Shown here one piece after another: positions 39,001 to 50,900 of a stretch of 64,000 nucleotides of DNA. Position 1 is the stretch's first letter. Every line of letters starts with the position of its first letter. The DNA is from Nipponacmea schrenckii. Lineage: Eukaryota; Mollusca; Gastropoda; Lottiidae. Where the stretch lies: the NCBI GenBank assembly GCA_030562195.1, contig CM060200.1, positions 3,844,001 through 3,908,000 on the forward strand, in the 5' to 3' direction. The translations under genes were made by a program, and so were the position numbers. The notes below the pieces were generated by a model, which was not told the origin of the DNA, did no database searches, and saw only the letters and a program-made list of their open reading frames with translations.

Positions 39001-40967
39001 GACCGTTTATCCTAGTTCCCCAACGAATTTATTTCTAACCTTGATAGGTTCGATTCGATAGAATCAACAGCCCCTCAACAGATTTCTAATGTCACATGGC
39101 CATATAATGGGTGTTATTTACAGTCGATAGTTTCTTGAGGAGATATGATCAGATGACTAAAATTAAAACACACTTGATACAATTAATGAATAAATTGCCT
39201 TGTATGTTGTAGGATATTGGTAACTATGTGCCGGGTGAAAATAGTTTTGATATAGAATCAATATCAATCACTAAAGATAAAATAGAGGAACATGAAAGTG
39301 GTTATTTTGATGTTATAACATGTACTGTCAATGATTCCAGTGGTTCGGTATGAAATTATTATTTGTAATGGCTCAGTTACACTTTATAAGGCGGAATTTA
39401 AACCGATTGTACTGACAATTTTTAATTTTAAGTTATTCGAAATCATTCTTGTGGTCAACCCAAGATTGTTTTTGTTTAATATTCTGAGAAACCTCTTTTA
39501 GTTTACAATCCTCCAAATCCCAACAAATATATCCCCACCACCTTTTCAACGACTAATTGTACTGAGTGAGACTGAATATGGGTAGGTAACAAAAGTAGAC
39601 AGAGGAAGAATAGTGGATTCATGAAATTTTCTATTAAGCCTTCATACCAAGTTTTGGGCATATATTTTGTTACCAAATTTGTTTGTCTCATTGGATGTTA
39701 TAAGACTTAATGATTTATTTAGTGTTTAAAGAGCATGGTTTGTGCTTAGATATATATTGCCTGTTGGTTTGGATTTTTAGGAAGATGTAAAAAGAATAGT
39801 TAAAATCTACAAGTGCCGTTGCTGGGATACAGATACCAATAAACCCGATTCTTCTATACCATATTTTACATTGTTAGATGAGATTTTTCAATGGTCTAAT
39901 TCAGATAACCTCGGTCCGTTAGTAATCCATTGCCTGTAAGTATAGTCCTGTGTTTGTATGTTGAAATAATCCTGTTTGTATTTGTATCTGTAAGTATAAT
40001 GTGTACCTTTTAGTATAGATGGCCCAATCTTTATAGATGTATCTGTAAATATATGTTCGTTATTGTTCATATAAGTATAGTCTGATCTGTGTTTATATTT
40101 TTAAGATTATTTTTTCTGTCTTTTATTTTATTTTATTTTTTTATTATTACTTCATTTCAGGAATGGTGTTAATAAAAGTGGACTGCTGTGTGTTTTAGCT
40201 GCTATCTTAGAAAGATTAACTATAGAACAAGATGTTAGCATTGTTCAAACTATTTTACAATTACGTATTTCTAGACCAGAAATCATCAACTCTTTTGTAA
40301 GTCATTTGATAAATTTCCGTATATTTAACACTCAGAAGAAAACCTTAAAGTCAATCGTTTTTATAGCATGATATTATAATTTTGTGTTTACACCAGTGGG
40401 TGGCACTGAGCAGTGACATAGCAAGGTTAAAACATGTCATTGCAAGATTTACTCCCTCGTCGGTGTCTGTTTTAACAGGATGCGAACTGCCCGGGTTCGA
40501 AATTTCCGGGTGGTAGATTTCCTGGATGTGAATCGTCTTGGTGTGAAGTACCCGGATGTGAAATGTTCGAGTGGAAGTTTTCCTAGGTGGAATTTGTCCT
40601 GGGTGCAAAGTGCCCGGGTGTGAAATGTCTCGGGTGGAAGCTGTCCTGATGCAAATAGTCCTATTGCGAAATGTTCAGCAATTGGCAGGGCGGGAAGTGT
40701 CCGGACGGGAATTATCTGGGTGCGGAATGTCCGCGCACCGTTTTAATCTGTTGATTCGTTAAAATTGTGCTATAACACTACAGTTTTTAAGAACAACAAT
40801 AAATGGGTAAATTATTAAAGTGCTAATATTTGGGTATTTTTTTTATTTTAATTGAATATTGTTATATTTTTATCATATTATATATTTTGTAGGAACAGTT
40901 TCAGTTTTGTTTTGAAGCAATTGGAGAATATTTAGATAACTTTTCGAATTATGTCAATTCATACTGA
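30092..40967 (+). CDS. Gene A: EGF-repeat receptor protein tyrosine phosphatase
   Basis: Twenty-one exons join without a stop to 1386 residues: 30092-30158, 30510-32429, 32650-32790, 33190-33292, 33669-33754, 34089-34264, 34462-34549, 34881-34957, 35297-35336, 35692-35789, 35937-36059, 36353-36504, 36701-36836, 37076-37225, 37485-37584, 38034-38104, 38813-38944, 39213-39347, 39781-39935, 40161-40296 and 40893-40967. In order they encode a signal peptide, about 16 EGF-like modules, a membrane segment (about 717-741), and a juxtamembrane region with YANM and YQNV (YxN, Grb2-type SH2 sites). Two PTP domains follow. Receptor PTPs remove phosphate from tyrosines of partner receptors or kinases at the plasma membrane, so this protein would oppose ITAM signalling. 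The ectodomain is about 93 percent identical to gene E over its main part. Phases agree at every junction, which makes the model strong. Confidence 0.93.
34462..37225 (+). other. Gene A phosphatase domain 1 (catalytic) exons
   Basis: Eight exons give the ordered landmarks of a classical tyrosine phosphatase. These are NRYKNI (phosphotyrosine loop), DDTRVKL, DYINACYI, GPNEVNIEEFVRMIWD with IVMLTNLVE, KCLKYWP, SWPDKGVP with the general acid Asp991, HCSAGIGRTGT with the nucleophile Cys1023 and Arg1029, and QTVTQY with the Q-loop glutamine. All key catalytic residues are present, so activity is expected. Exon 35297-35336 encodes the segment before the usual ATQGP motif; here the junction reads ASQGP. 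Gene C has the same exon borders, one of them differing in length by a single codon. Confidence 0.92.
35085..35136 (+). pseudogene. Relic duplicate of gene A exon 8 inside intron 8
   Basis: The words GATCCTAATTCAGATTATAT and GTTATATTACAGTAAGTTAT repeat the 3' half of exon 34881-34957 together with its donor, about 180 bp downstream. The start of the exon and a good acceptor are absent, so it should not be spliced in. Gene C shows an independent-looking set of similar echoes at about 62030-62150. Confidence 0.7.
38465..38547. repeat. 30-bp imperfect inverted repeat in gene A intron 16
   Basis: TACATGTTC-AAAGCAACGT-TGGACATA at 38465-38494 is matched by its reverse complement at 38518-38547 with a few mismatches and a 23-base loop. 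It would form a long hairpin in the unspliced transcript. It probably marks a small fold-back element. Confidence 0.65.
40480..40740. repeat. GC-rich 15-bp minisatellite in gene A intron 20
   Basis: About 16 degenerate units of 15-17 bp with consensus near GTGAAATGTCCGGGT fill this part of the intron between 40296 and 40893. GC content and CpG are much higher than in the surrounding introns. Two short frames crossing it (40351-40608 minus, 40571-40762 plus) are by-products of the repeat. Confidence 0.8.
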
Positions 40968-41149
40968 ATCCATAACAACAATGTAATATGCAGAGATACG
41001 CCATTTTAATAATGTTTTCTAAAAATATTTATTTACTAAATGACATTAAGTAAAAAATATCTCCAAGAAAAGGGTCATTAGTTTATCCAACTATCACATT
41101 GTATAGCATGAAAATTATTTCACATAAATTATACAATCAGTTATTTTTT

Positions 41150-41155
41150 AATAAA
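41150..41155 (+). promoter_or_regulatory. Polyadenylation signal AATAAA for gene A
   Basis: A canonical AATAAA lies 183 bp after the gene A stop codon at 40965-40967. It is the first perfect hexamer I see downstream and fits a short 3' untranslated region. Such hexamers are common in AT-rich DNA, so position is the main support. Confidence 0.45.
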
Positions 41156-41511
41156 ATGTCTTTATACCAATCTATATACTTTTTTTTCTAAAATATATCT
41201 ATATTATATTTTAATATAGTTCAAAGGTTATTCTAAACCAATCGAAGCATGTCATGTAGAAACTGTTTTTTGATAACCTAACCATGTGGGTTTCGATATC
41301 ACAAAATTATCGCATGCTTTATTTGGTTACAAATAACATGACTGTGATGGAACACATGTTATATTTATAATGGAGACAAATATATATCTTTCAAAAAAAG
41401 AACCCCGAAATTGTATTCTTATTTCATTACATTGATATACCTACACACATAATTCATAAAGTATCCTTACATATTTTATAAACCATAACGGCAACCTAAT
41501 CAAGGACGTAT

Positions 41512-41653
41512 ATACCTCTATACTTCTATAATAATACATGTAAAACACATTTTACAGTCAAATACCTCTATACTTCTAACATAATACGTGTAAAACACAT
41601 TTTTCAGTCAAATACCTCTATACTTCTAACAAAATAAGTCTAAAACACATTTT
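41512..41653. repeat. Three-copy 50-bp tandem repeat upstream of P1
   Basis: ATACCTCTATACTTCTA recurs at 41512, 41562 and 41612, with TAAAACACATTTT at the same offset in each unit. It sits between the end of gene A and the first exon of P1, in the region homologous to the 5' flanks of D and C. The tripling is not obvious in those flanks. Confidence 0.85.
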
Positions 41654-42917
41654 GTGAATGTCATGAAATGGTTTGTATCAATTACTATTTCGTGTCCCAA
41701 TAAAAGAGCAATATGATTTATTAACAACAAATATGTCTTACACGTTCAAGATTATATCTTCAACTACTTAAAAAACAAACGTTGTTCGGGTAATAGGCTC
41801 ATGTTTCATGTAAGGTATGTAAATTAAATACTTGAGACGACATGGTTTGTTATGTATAATAAATGTGATTTTTATGACATCATTTCACGTTATTCTGCAT
41901 TTAAATAAAACCCCTTTTTTATAAAAAACGTTTTTGATAGAAAATGTATTCTAGGTATATAACTTCCTTATACATCCAGTTTTCAAACATTATTTATGTC
42001 CCCGTATTTCACTTTGTAAATATAATGTACAACTTGGATAAACTTGTGACCGTTTTTAGCACACTACTGTATATTATATGTATACTTGTTATCAATATCT
42101 TCAATATCACTAAAGGTAAGAAAATGGTTCTTTAATCAGATAACTAATTGTTGTATTCGTTCAATGTTATTTTAATAGAGTGCAATAGTAAGCTAGTGGC
42201 CATATTTCAGATTTAACATTAACAATAATAATGTCATTTATTACTGTATTAAGGCCAAAGCTTATTTCAATTATATATTTACTCTTGTTTTACAATGTGT
42301 ATGTTGGTACTCCTGGTCTTCCTCTGACTGGTCTGAAAAGAACACCAAATAACGATATGACCAGTTAAACACTTGAAATTTGGTAATGAATGAGCTCAAT
42401 TTAAATATCTACATTTTGATCTTCTTTATAATCGCAACAAAGTAAACACAAAAAGTCAAACAAAATATATGGATGTACTTCTTTAAGAACAAGGAATATA
42501 TGGATGTACTACCTCTGAATTTATTACATACTACGTTTCAGAAACATACAGGTAACGTTATCAAGTAGAATGATTAAGAATATAAAACAGTGACAATATA
42601 TATGAGATACATGTGCATTGAAGCCATTAAAAGGGTACAAAAGAAAACGATTAACAATGACCAAGCAAAGATTGTTTCTAATGTCGTGTACGATGATACT
42701 TAACTCTTTCACGTTTAATATAATTTTTTTTAAGCGTTCCGTATGAAAGTTCTTGCGGTAAAAAACAACAGAGTTCCAAACCTGTTCTGATGATAATCAT
42801 TCAAAGCTGTAATGTAATTACAATGATTAAATTCTGTAAAATTCTGTTCTACTACCTCTCAACTAAGGACAAATTAGGTGGTTTTATTTAAGCGAGAAAT
42901 GTTAATTTAAAAAAAAA

Positions 42918-42982
42918 GATTACAACTCTGAGATAACTGAGTAAGTTTAATGGTAAATACAATTATAATGATATGCTAACCC
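42918..42982 (+). pseudogene. Relic of a duplicated FTP exon
   Basis: AGATTACAA-CTGAGATAA-GAGTAAGT-TAATGGTA and AATTATAATG-ATAT parallel the start of exon 43648-43890 with several indels that destroy the frame. Intron words before it (TTCCGTATGAAAGTTCTTGCGG near 42738) also parallel those before the intact exon (near 43475). An exon-plus-intron block was therefore duplicated in tandem and one copy decayed. Confidence 0.7.
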
Positions 42983-43156
42983 AATATACAAAGTGTTGTT
43001 ATTTAAGAGATACGTTTTAAAAAATTTCAACGTACTAAGATGGGGATTTTATAGAATAAAATAGTTGTAAGTCGATCATCAGACAGTATCTTAAATGTAG
43101 AAATCGTTATACTTAGTTCTGTGAGCCACAATTAAGATTGGAGAATAGAAAATATT

Positions 43157-43441
43157 AACTCGTGGCCACGACTTAGTTTGTTGCCATGACCTTAGATCCG
43201 AGGCCAGACTAATCTGCAAATAGACTTCCAATAATCTCGTGGCCACTCTTAGTTATGTTGCACGACTTAGTATACAGGCAAAACACCAATTCAAAATTGG
43301 ATCTTAGGTTCTGATATGAAAATGAATATTATATTATATATTTTAACCTAACAATAATCATGTGTTTATCGCTTATAAATGTCTCGTGGTCACCATTTAT
43401 CTAAGTCGTGGCCACGAGATACTTAAGTCGTGGCCACGATT
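43157..43441. mobile_element. Small element with repeated palindrome TCGTGGCCACGA
   Basis: The perfect 12-bp palindrome TCGTGGCCACGA occurs at 43160-43171, 43406-43417 and 43428-43439, with a partial copy near 43236. ACTTAG/CTAAGT words flank it as inverted arms, so the ends of this block are inverted repeats. It lies between the decayed and intact FTP exons of P1. This is consistent with a MITE-type insertion. The family and the target site duplication were not established. Confidence 0.6.
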
Positions 43442-45976
43442 TATATATTTTTTTTCAAATGTCCCCTCCATGCTTCCGTATGATGGTTCTTTGCGGAAAA
43501 CAATCAAGAAATGTTCTGGATAGTAGTTAAAAGTGAATTTTTAATTAAATGATTTTTTTAAGAATTCTTTCTACTTCGTTCAATCTAAGGACGGTAATTC
43601 AGTCTGGTTTTATAGCTTATATGATTATCTCATGTTTATATTTATAGTAAAAGGCAGATTACGAGGTTTTGAGATAAGAGTAAGTTCTAATGGTAGATGT
43701 AATTATAATGGATATAACCAATCTACAGTTTGTTATAAAGATACTAGTAAAACATTACAAGATATCTACAATATAAATGGTTGTAATCAATCACCAGTAC
43801 AGTTTAATGGTAGATATGTATATATTAGTGTAGAAAATCCCAATAGAGGAGAAAGATATCTGACACTCTGTGAAGTAGAAATATTTGAAAGTAAGTAAAT
43901 ATTTATTACTTATATAACATGCTTGGTTGGTAACATGATGGTTTGAATTACAACATGAACTTTTCAAGTAAATTCATTGTAACTAGAACTTTACAAACAA
44001 GTACGTTCATTTCATTTGTAGGCCCTAATACCTCATATATTGCAATAGTAATATCGGCTTTGATCGACAGCAGCATTGTGTTCTACTAGATGAAATATAG
44101 ATTCATATTCATTGCTTAATATTACTCTATAGAATGTGAAAGTAATTGTAAAGATGGTTGTGATTCTAATGGTATCTGTAACAATTGTACTACTGGTTAT
44201 CATGGTGATAAATGTGATACAACATGTCCTACCAATTGTGACTTTGGTTGTATCCAGAATGATGGTTATTGTAATAGTGGTGGATGTAAAAAGGGATTCT
44301 GGGGTCTGAAATGTAATGACAACTGTAATGAATGTTACCAAGGATGTCAACAAAGTAACGGATATTGTAATAATGGTGGATGTATGTCTGGTTATTATAG
44401 TGATAAGTGTGATGAACAGTGTCCTACCATTTGTAAGGGTGGCTGTAATCAGAATAATGGTGATTGTGAAGAATGTACTGATGGATATTGGGATATCAAA
44501 TGTAAGAAACAATGTCCTACAAATTGTAGACAATTTAAATGTGATAAGAACAATGGATATTGTAGTGAATGTAAGAATTATTACTGGGGAGATAAATGTG
44601 AAAAGAAATGTTCGGCTAACTGTAAATATCATAGTTATACAACTTGTTATAAAACTAATGGTAAATCTTACTCTGGTTGTAAAGATACATGGTATGGTGA
44701 TACCTGTAATAATAAATGTAGTTCTACTTGTAAACAGAGAACATGTTTTAAATCACAATCTAGATGAGTAACTTGTACAATTGGTTGTATAGATGGTTAT
44801 AAAGGTAGTTACTGTCAGGATACCTTTCTACAGTTGCACTTATTTACATTTGCGTTACAACCTTGTAAATTAGCAATTTTACCCACATTTTTCGACCTTG
44901 TTTGATGCCACATTACATATTTGAATAAATATTTTAAAAAGAATTGGTTTACAGATAACAGAATAAATATTTTATTTTGCTTCTTATTATTCAATTAAAA
45001 CAAGAAAGGTTCGACAGTGTCGAATCTGCTTAGGTGTTGAACTCAACGAAGCCTGGGTTTTTCTGTGTGAAATTACACACGTTCTACCATTGATTTGTCA
45101 CATAGTATTTCGACTGCCTTATAATCGTTTCAATCTTAATTAACTACGACTATGTAAAGAATACCTACAACCGTTCTTTCATGATGCTTCATTTTCATTT
45201 AGTTTTGAAATATTTTTCAATTTAAATTTAAGAAAGTTCTGATGAAATATCACCACTAGTTGCTGGTATTAATGGTGACTTCAATGGTTATACTACTGAT
45301 TGTGAATTTTATATTGGTATATTGCTGTTTGAAAAAAAGGTAACAGATTTACAGATCCATCTAATCATGTATCAGACGACTCGCGAAAGACTGGGCTAGA
45401 ACAAAATACCGTACTTATCGTCAGATATTCATCTGATCGTTTTATCTGACCGAAATATAACTATATTAAAACTAACAAAATTAATTTAACGAAAATCTGA
45501 AAAAAGAGAAGCTTATGTGTCATGTGTACATAATCAATTTTATAAACGCTTTCTTTACTTGAATCACGGTCACTAGCAAAATAATTGTGTTCTTTAAATA
45601 CAAAATATGTTCAACTTCAAAATAATAATTTCGGAAACAGTCCATACATTTCTGCATGACCCCTTTTATTCTTCAATGAATGTCAAGCTCATTTTGATTT
45701 TAACACGACTAATAGTTTTGGGGAAAGGAAAGAAGAAGTAAGTAGCAAATATAAAATGCTGCTGCTTGAAATACATTCAATTCGCTTGTATTATATTTCA
45801 GAAATGAACGAGATCATTCAAGTGAAAGAACAGTAAGATATACCCCTTCAGATGAGAGTACCAGACCATCATATGAGAATGTACAACATGATGTTACCAG
45901 TTCTCAAATTGAAGCTGGGCCTTATGAGTCGCTTGATACACCTCTACCTTCACCTAGCTACGAAACTTTAAAATAG

Positions 45977-47983
45977 ATGGTTATAGTTTGTTTCAAATAC
46001 AGATTTGTGTAGATCTAATTTCACAAGTTCTCAAATTAAAACATTCTTAAGAACCACTTGATAAAACTCTATATTACTCTTAATGTAATTTTTTTCTAAA
46101 ACTAACATAATTGTTTATAGAAATGGTGGTAGTTTTGGTTAATACGAGAGATGGTTTTATAAATACTAACCTCTTGTACTATACTAGTATGATATCTTTT
46201 CATCTAGATTAAACTTGAGCAAAAAACATTAATAATTTGGCACTAAAATCCGAAAAGGCTCTTATACTGATTAAATGTTTACTTTTTATAATAATATTTT
46301 TCAATATAAACAAAACTTTTTTATGGTTCATCAATTTGAGGTTTGAAATCGAAATTAAATATAAATTCTTGAATGTATTTATCCCGGATAATATTTGTAA
46401 AATTATGCTATATACATCCATGTATCAAACTGAATTTGTTTGAAGCGTTTAAAGATGGAGTATATTAATGATGATTTACAAGTTTCACACAGTTTTGGTG
46501 ACTATATACTGGATCAAATATCACTTACAAGCTTACAGAATAAATAAATTTAAGGACGACCCCTTTTCAACAAAAAAGAAAATCTTTAATCAAATTGTAA
46601 GGGACATTGATGTATAATGGAATTAAAACCAATTTTAGAATGTTCACTGGAAAAATCAATCTAAACATTTTAACTTTTTTTAAAATTTCCTAGTCAATTT
46701 TATATTCTCCGCACGTGATGCACTTTTACAAATCGACATAAACGCTTTGAAACTTTGCAACGAAATTGATATTGAAATCAAAACTACTTCATATAATAAA
46801 ATCAGAATTTGATTCACAGCTTTAATCATCTCCACAATATCAAGTTATTACAAACTTCGTCTTTTACATTGGTCATTAACTGCTATAGCCTCATTTGTTG
46901 TATCACAATTTGACTGTGACTGAATTTGCACTGTGCTCTAAAATCGAACAGAATACCTCTATACCAATGCGTAAACAATACGGTCTTCGTAATTCTTGTG
47001 GTCAAGTATTCTTGTGGTCAACACAAATTGTTTTGTTAAATTAATATTCTGAGAAACCTCTTTTAGTTCACAATCCTCCAAATCCTAACAAATATATCCC
47101 CACCATCTTTTCAACGACTAATTGTACTGAGTGAGATATAAGCAAGTAACAGAAGGAGATAGAGGAGGAATGGTGGACTCATGAAATAATTTTCTATTGA
47201 ACTTTCATAAAATCATCTGTTACCCCCACCTCATGGTATTTTATCAAGTTCACAAAGTTACAAGGTTTGGGAAATATTCTGTTAACAAATTTGTTTGTCT
47301 GTCTTAGTAGATGCTATGAGACTTGATTTATTCAATGTGTAAAGAGCATGTTTATTGTGAAGATATGTTGCCTGTTGGTATTTAGCAAGATGGAAAACTT
47401 GTAGATTAAAACGGAGAAAAAATATATTTTAAACAATACCCAAAATTTTATAATAATTTAATAACATGAACCTACACAAAAGTTCAAGTTTATAACTTTA
47501 TAATAACTTACTAATCAAAGACCTAAATACCTAATAAAAGTCCTCTTACGTTAATGTGCAAATGACAGCAAATTGATGTTGCTCGAAGGTCATGAAAAGG
47601 AATGTACCTATTACTATTTCGTGTCAGTCCCCCTACCCTCCCCCGTAAAAAACAATGCGATAACTATAACGATACATATTTTTCACTCTTGAAGACCAAC
47701 CCTTTTCCGTGTCACATTTTTTTTTTTTGGGTTGAACAGAGGTTAATATCTACATATTCACATACGGTATAATTCAAGGTACAATAGTTGGTTACGTGTA
47801 ATAAATATACACTAATAATAATATATTTTTTATTACACCGTCTTAATCGATTTTCAAGTTCTAAGGCTATGCAAATAACAAACTAAAACCCCTTTGTATA
47901 ATTCATATTGAAAAAAACACAAACTTCCTTATAAGATAGTATAACATTTCTTTGCATATCACTTTGCAGATGAATGTTCAAAC
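45977..47983. other. P1-D spacer: segmental duplicate with phosphatase-gene intron relics
   Basis: No gene. Positions 45977-46960 parallel 52696-54180 downstream of D, including the ATGTATCAAACTGAATTTG block and the CTCCGCACGTGATGCAC block. Positions about 46990-47390 parallel gene A intron 18 (about 39440-39760) with shared phrases such as GAGAAACCTCTTTTAGTT and CAACGACTAATTGTACTGAG. Positions 47400-47983 parallel the 5' flanks of P1 and C. The spacer therefore carries a trace of a lost phosphatase gene. Confidence 0.7.
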
Positions 47984-50900
47984 ATGGATAGACTTTTTTG
48001 ACCGTCTTTAGCACACTATTGTATATTATATGTTTACTTGTTATCAATATCTTCAATATCACTAATGGTAAGAACATTATTCTTTTAATGAGATAACTAA
48101 CTGTTGTATTCGTGTAATGTTATTTTAATTCGGTAAAATACGCTACAGAGCGGCTATACTTCAGATATAACAATAATACTGTCAGTTATTACTTCATAGA
48201 TGCATCAAATGATTTACAAGAATCGGAAAAATATATTTTCCCTGGTTTATAATGAAGTGTAAGATGGTACTCTTGCGGTTCCTCTTGACAAGAGTAAATT
48301 TTATCAAATTCCCCTGCCTTCTTTCTACTGGTTTGTGAAAGAAGCATGAAGTAAACAAAATAATTCCAGCAATATCTAACGCTTTCCAAATTCATGGCAA
48401 TAATAATGAATTTTTAAGGTGAAGAAAATGTTGCATTCGGTAAAAACACGACCCAGAGTTCTACTTCTTTTGGTGGTGTATCATCGAGAGCTGTAGATGG
48501 TAACACTGACAGTGATTATAACCATGGATATTGTTCCCATACCCTCAACGATGGTACCAATTGGTGGTGTGTTGATTTACAGAAAGATGTTGATTTTAAA
48601 AACATAAAAATCTACAACAGAAATATAGGTGTGTTTTTTTTTATTATTATTATTAGATATATAAAATTATGTGTGATAATAGTTTACCGCACTTTATGGT
48701 TCTTGGAGGAAACAATCTTGATAACACCAGTCTAAAGTGAATATTTGAATAAATATTTTAAGAATAATTTGGATCAATGTTATGATAGTAATACTCCCTG
48801 GATGTATAAAGGTTATAAGATTATCTTATGTTTATGTTTACAGTAAAAGAAAGATTACAAGGTTTTGAGATAAGAGTAAGTACTAATGGTAGATGTAATT
48901 ATAATGGATATAACCAATCTACAGTTTGTTATAAAGATACTAGTACAACATTACAAGATATCTACAATATAACTAGTTGTAATCAATCACCAATCACCAA
49001 GTTTAATGGTAGATATGTATATATTAGTGTAGAAAATCCCAATGGAGAAGACAAACCTCTCACCCTCTGTGAAGTAGAAATATTTGAAAGTAAGTAAACA
49101 GTTATTGCCTATATAACATGCTTGGTTGGTTTGAATTACAACATGAACTTTTCAAGTAAATACATTGTAACTACAAACAAGTGTATTCATTTCATTTGTA
49201 GGGCCATATATCTGATATATTGAAATAGTGATATCAGCAAAAACATTTGATCGACAGCAGCATTGTGTTCTTCTAGATGAATTTATAGCTCTTACTTCAG
49301 TCCTAGTTCTACTGTCACAAGGAGCCTTGCCAAAATTAAAATAATATCTATTCATGTTGTTATTTGACACCTGAAAATACATCAACACAACTTAAACAAT
49401 ATAAAGATGTTTTATTTAGTAGCGTTTACTATTATATTTTTATATCAATGTCAGATAAATAGGGTTCGTTAATTCGAATCTATGTCTATTTCTATGGATT
49501 AACTGCTATACGATTCTTTAAACAGAATTTGTAGCCAAACAAAAATATTGCCTTCACGGCACTTTAAAAAGGCTTCCAAAATTGCCGAGAAATATACATA
49601 TATATATACGTTTTTTTTTATTTCTCTCTAGAATGTGAAAGGAATTGTAAAGATGGCTGTGATTCTAATGGTATCTGTAACAATTGTATTACTGGTTATT
49701 ATGGTAATAAATGTGATACACCATGTCCTACCAATTGTAATGGTGGATGTCGACAAGTTGACGGTTATTGTATCAATGGATGTAAACAAGGATACCGAGG
49801 AGATACTTGTAACATAATACAATGTGAAAGTAATTGTAAAGGTGGCTGTTATTCTAATGGTATCTGTAACAATTGTATTACTGGTTATTATGGTAATAAA
49901 TGTGATACACCATGTCCTACCAATTGTAATGGTGATTGTCAGAAGAGTAATGGTAACTGTATTGGTGGATGTAAACATGGTTACTGGGGTCTGAAATGTA
50001 ATAACAATTGTAATAAATGTAACCAGGGATGTCAACAGAGTAACGGATATTGTAATAGTGGTGGATGTAAGAATAATTACTGGGGAGATAAATGTGAAAA
50101 GCAATGTTCAGTTAACTGTAAATATCATGGTTATATTACTTGTCTTAAAACTAATGGTAAATGTTACTCTGGTTGTAAAGATACCTGGTATGGTGATACC
50201 TGTAATAATAAATGTAGTTCTAAATGTAAACAGAGTAAATGTTTTCAATCACAATCTAGACCAGTAACTTGTATAACTGGATGTATAGATGGTTATAAAG
50301 GTAGTTACTGTCAGGATACCTGTCTAGATAACTGTATTAGTTGTATTAGATATAATAATCTATGTACAAGTTGTAAAACAGGATGGTATGATGATACATG
50401 TCAAACTAAATGTAATGATAATTGTTTCAATGGGTGTGATCACGATACAGGAAGATGTACAATTATGGCTATTATGGAAACAAATGTACCGAGAAGTGCT
50501 CAAACAGTTGTCTTAGTAATTGTGATCAGGATTCTGGACATTGTGAATCATGTAAATCAGGAACATTTGGTAATTATTGTAATGAAACATGTAGTACAGG
50601 ATGTTTACCAGGTAAAGATCAATCAACTTGTGATAGAGATGATAGATGTACTGTAGGATGTATTAATGGTAGATATGGTAATAATTGTGATGTTAAATGT
50701 AGTACAGGTTGTAAGAATGGTACATGTAATAGAAAGGATGGTAGTTGTATCTCTGGTTGTATTTCTGGTAAATCAGGATGGAATTGTACTGAAGATTGTA
50801 GTAAAAACTGTACTATATGTAGCCAGTATGACAATATGAATTGTTCCCAATGTTACGATGGATATTATGGACAGTCATGTAAACAACCATGTAGTAAAAC

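Larger units (their letters stand above)
37485..40967 (+). other. Gene A phosphatase domain 2 (pseudophosphatase) exons
   Basis: Seven exons carry the second PTP domain: KNRDQHVLA, DYINAVYMP, TQTPLSTTVNDFWEMI, then the expected YWP reads YVP. The WPD loop is replaced by CWDTDTNKP. The active-site loop reads HCLNGVNKSG, so Cys1316 is kept but the catalytic Arg is Lys1322. Membrane-distal domains of receptor PTPs are often inactive and act in regulation or docking, which is the likely role here. The exon at 37485 follows a TTTAAG acceptor. An alternative upstream AG at 37433 leads straight into stops and was not used. Confidence 0.88.
42025..45976 (+). pseudogene. P1: broken FTP-EGF receptor with ITAM-type tail
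   Basis: Recognisable exons are signal peptide 42025-42115, second half of the F5/8C-like domain 43648-43890, EGF exon 44133 to a TGA stop at 44765-44767, a membrane exon 45233-45339 and tail exon 45802-45976. Compared with D and C, the first half of the F5/8C-like domain is missing. The EGF exon has an in-frame stop where D encodes SRPVT. Most of the remaining EGF repeats are deleted near 44823, fusing to sequence that follows exon 4 in D. The membrane exon has lost about five bases, so it reads hydrophilic residues. The tail still encodes YESLDTPLPSPSYETL. A decayed extra copy of the FTP exon lies at 42918-42982. It is probably a pseudogene that keeps an intact-looking tail exon. Confidence 0.85.
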
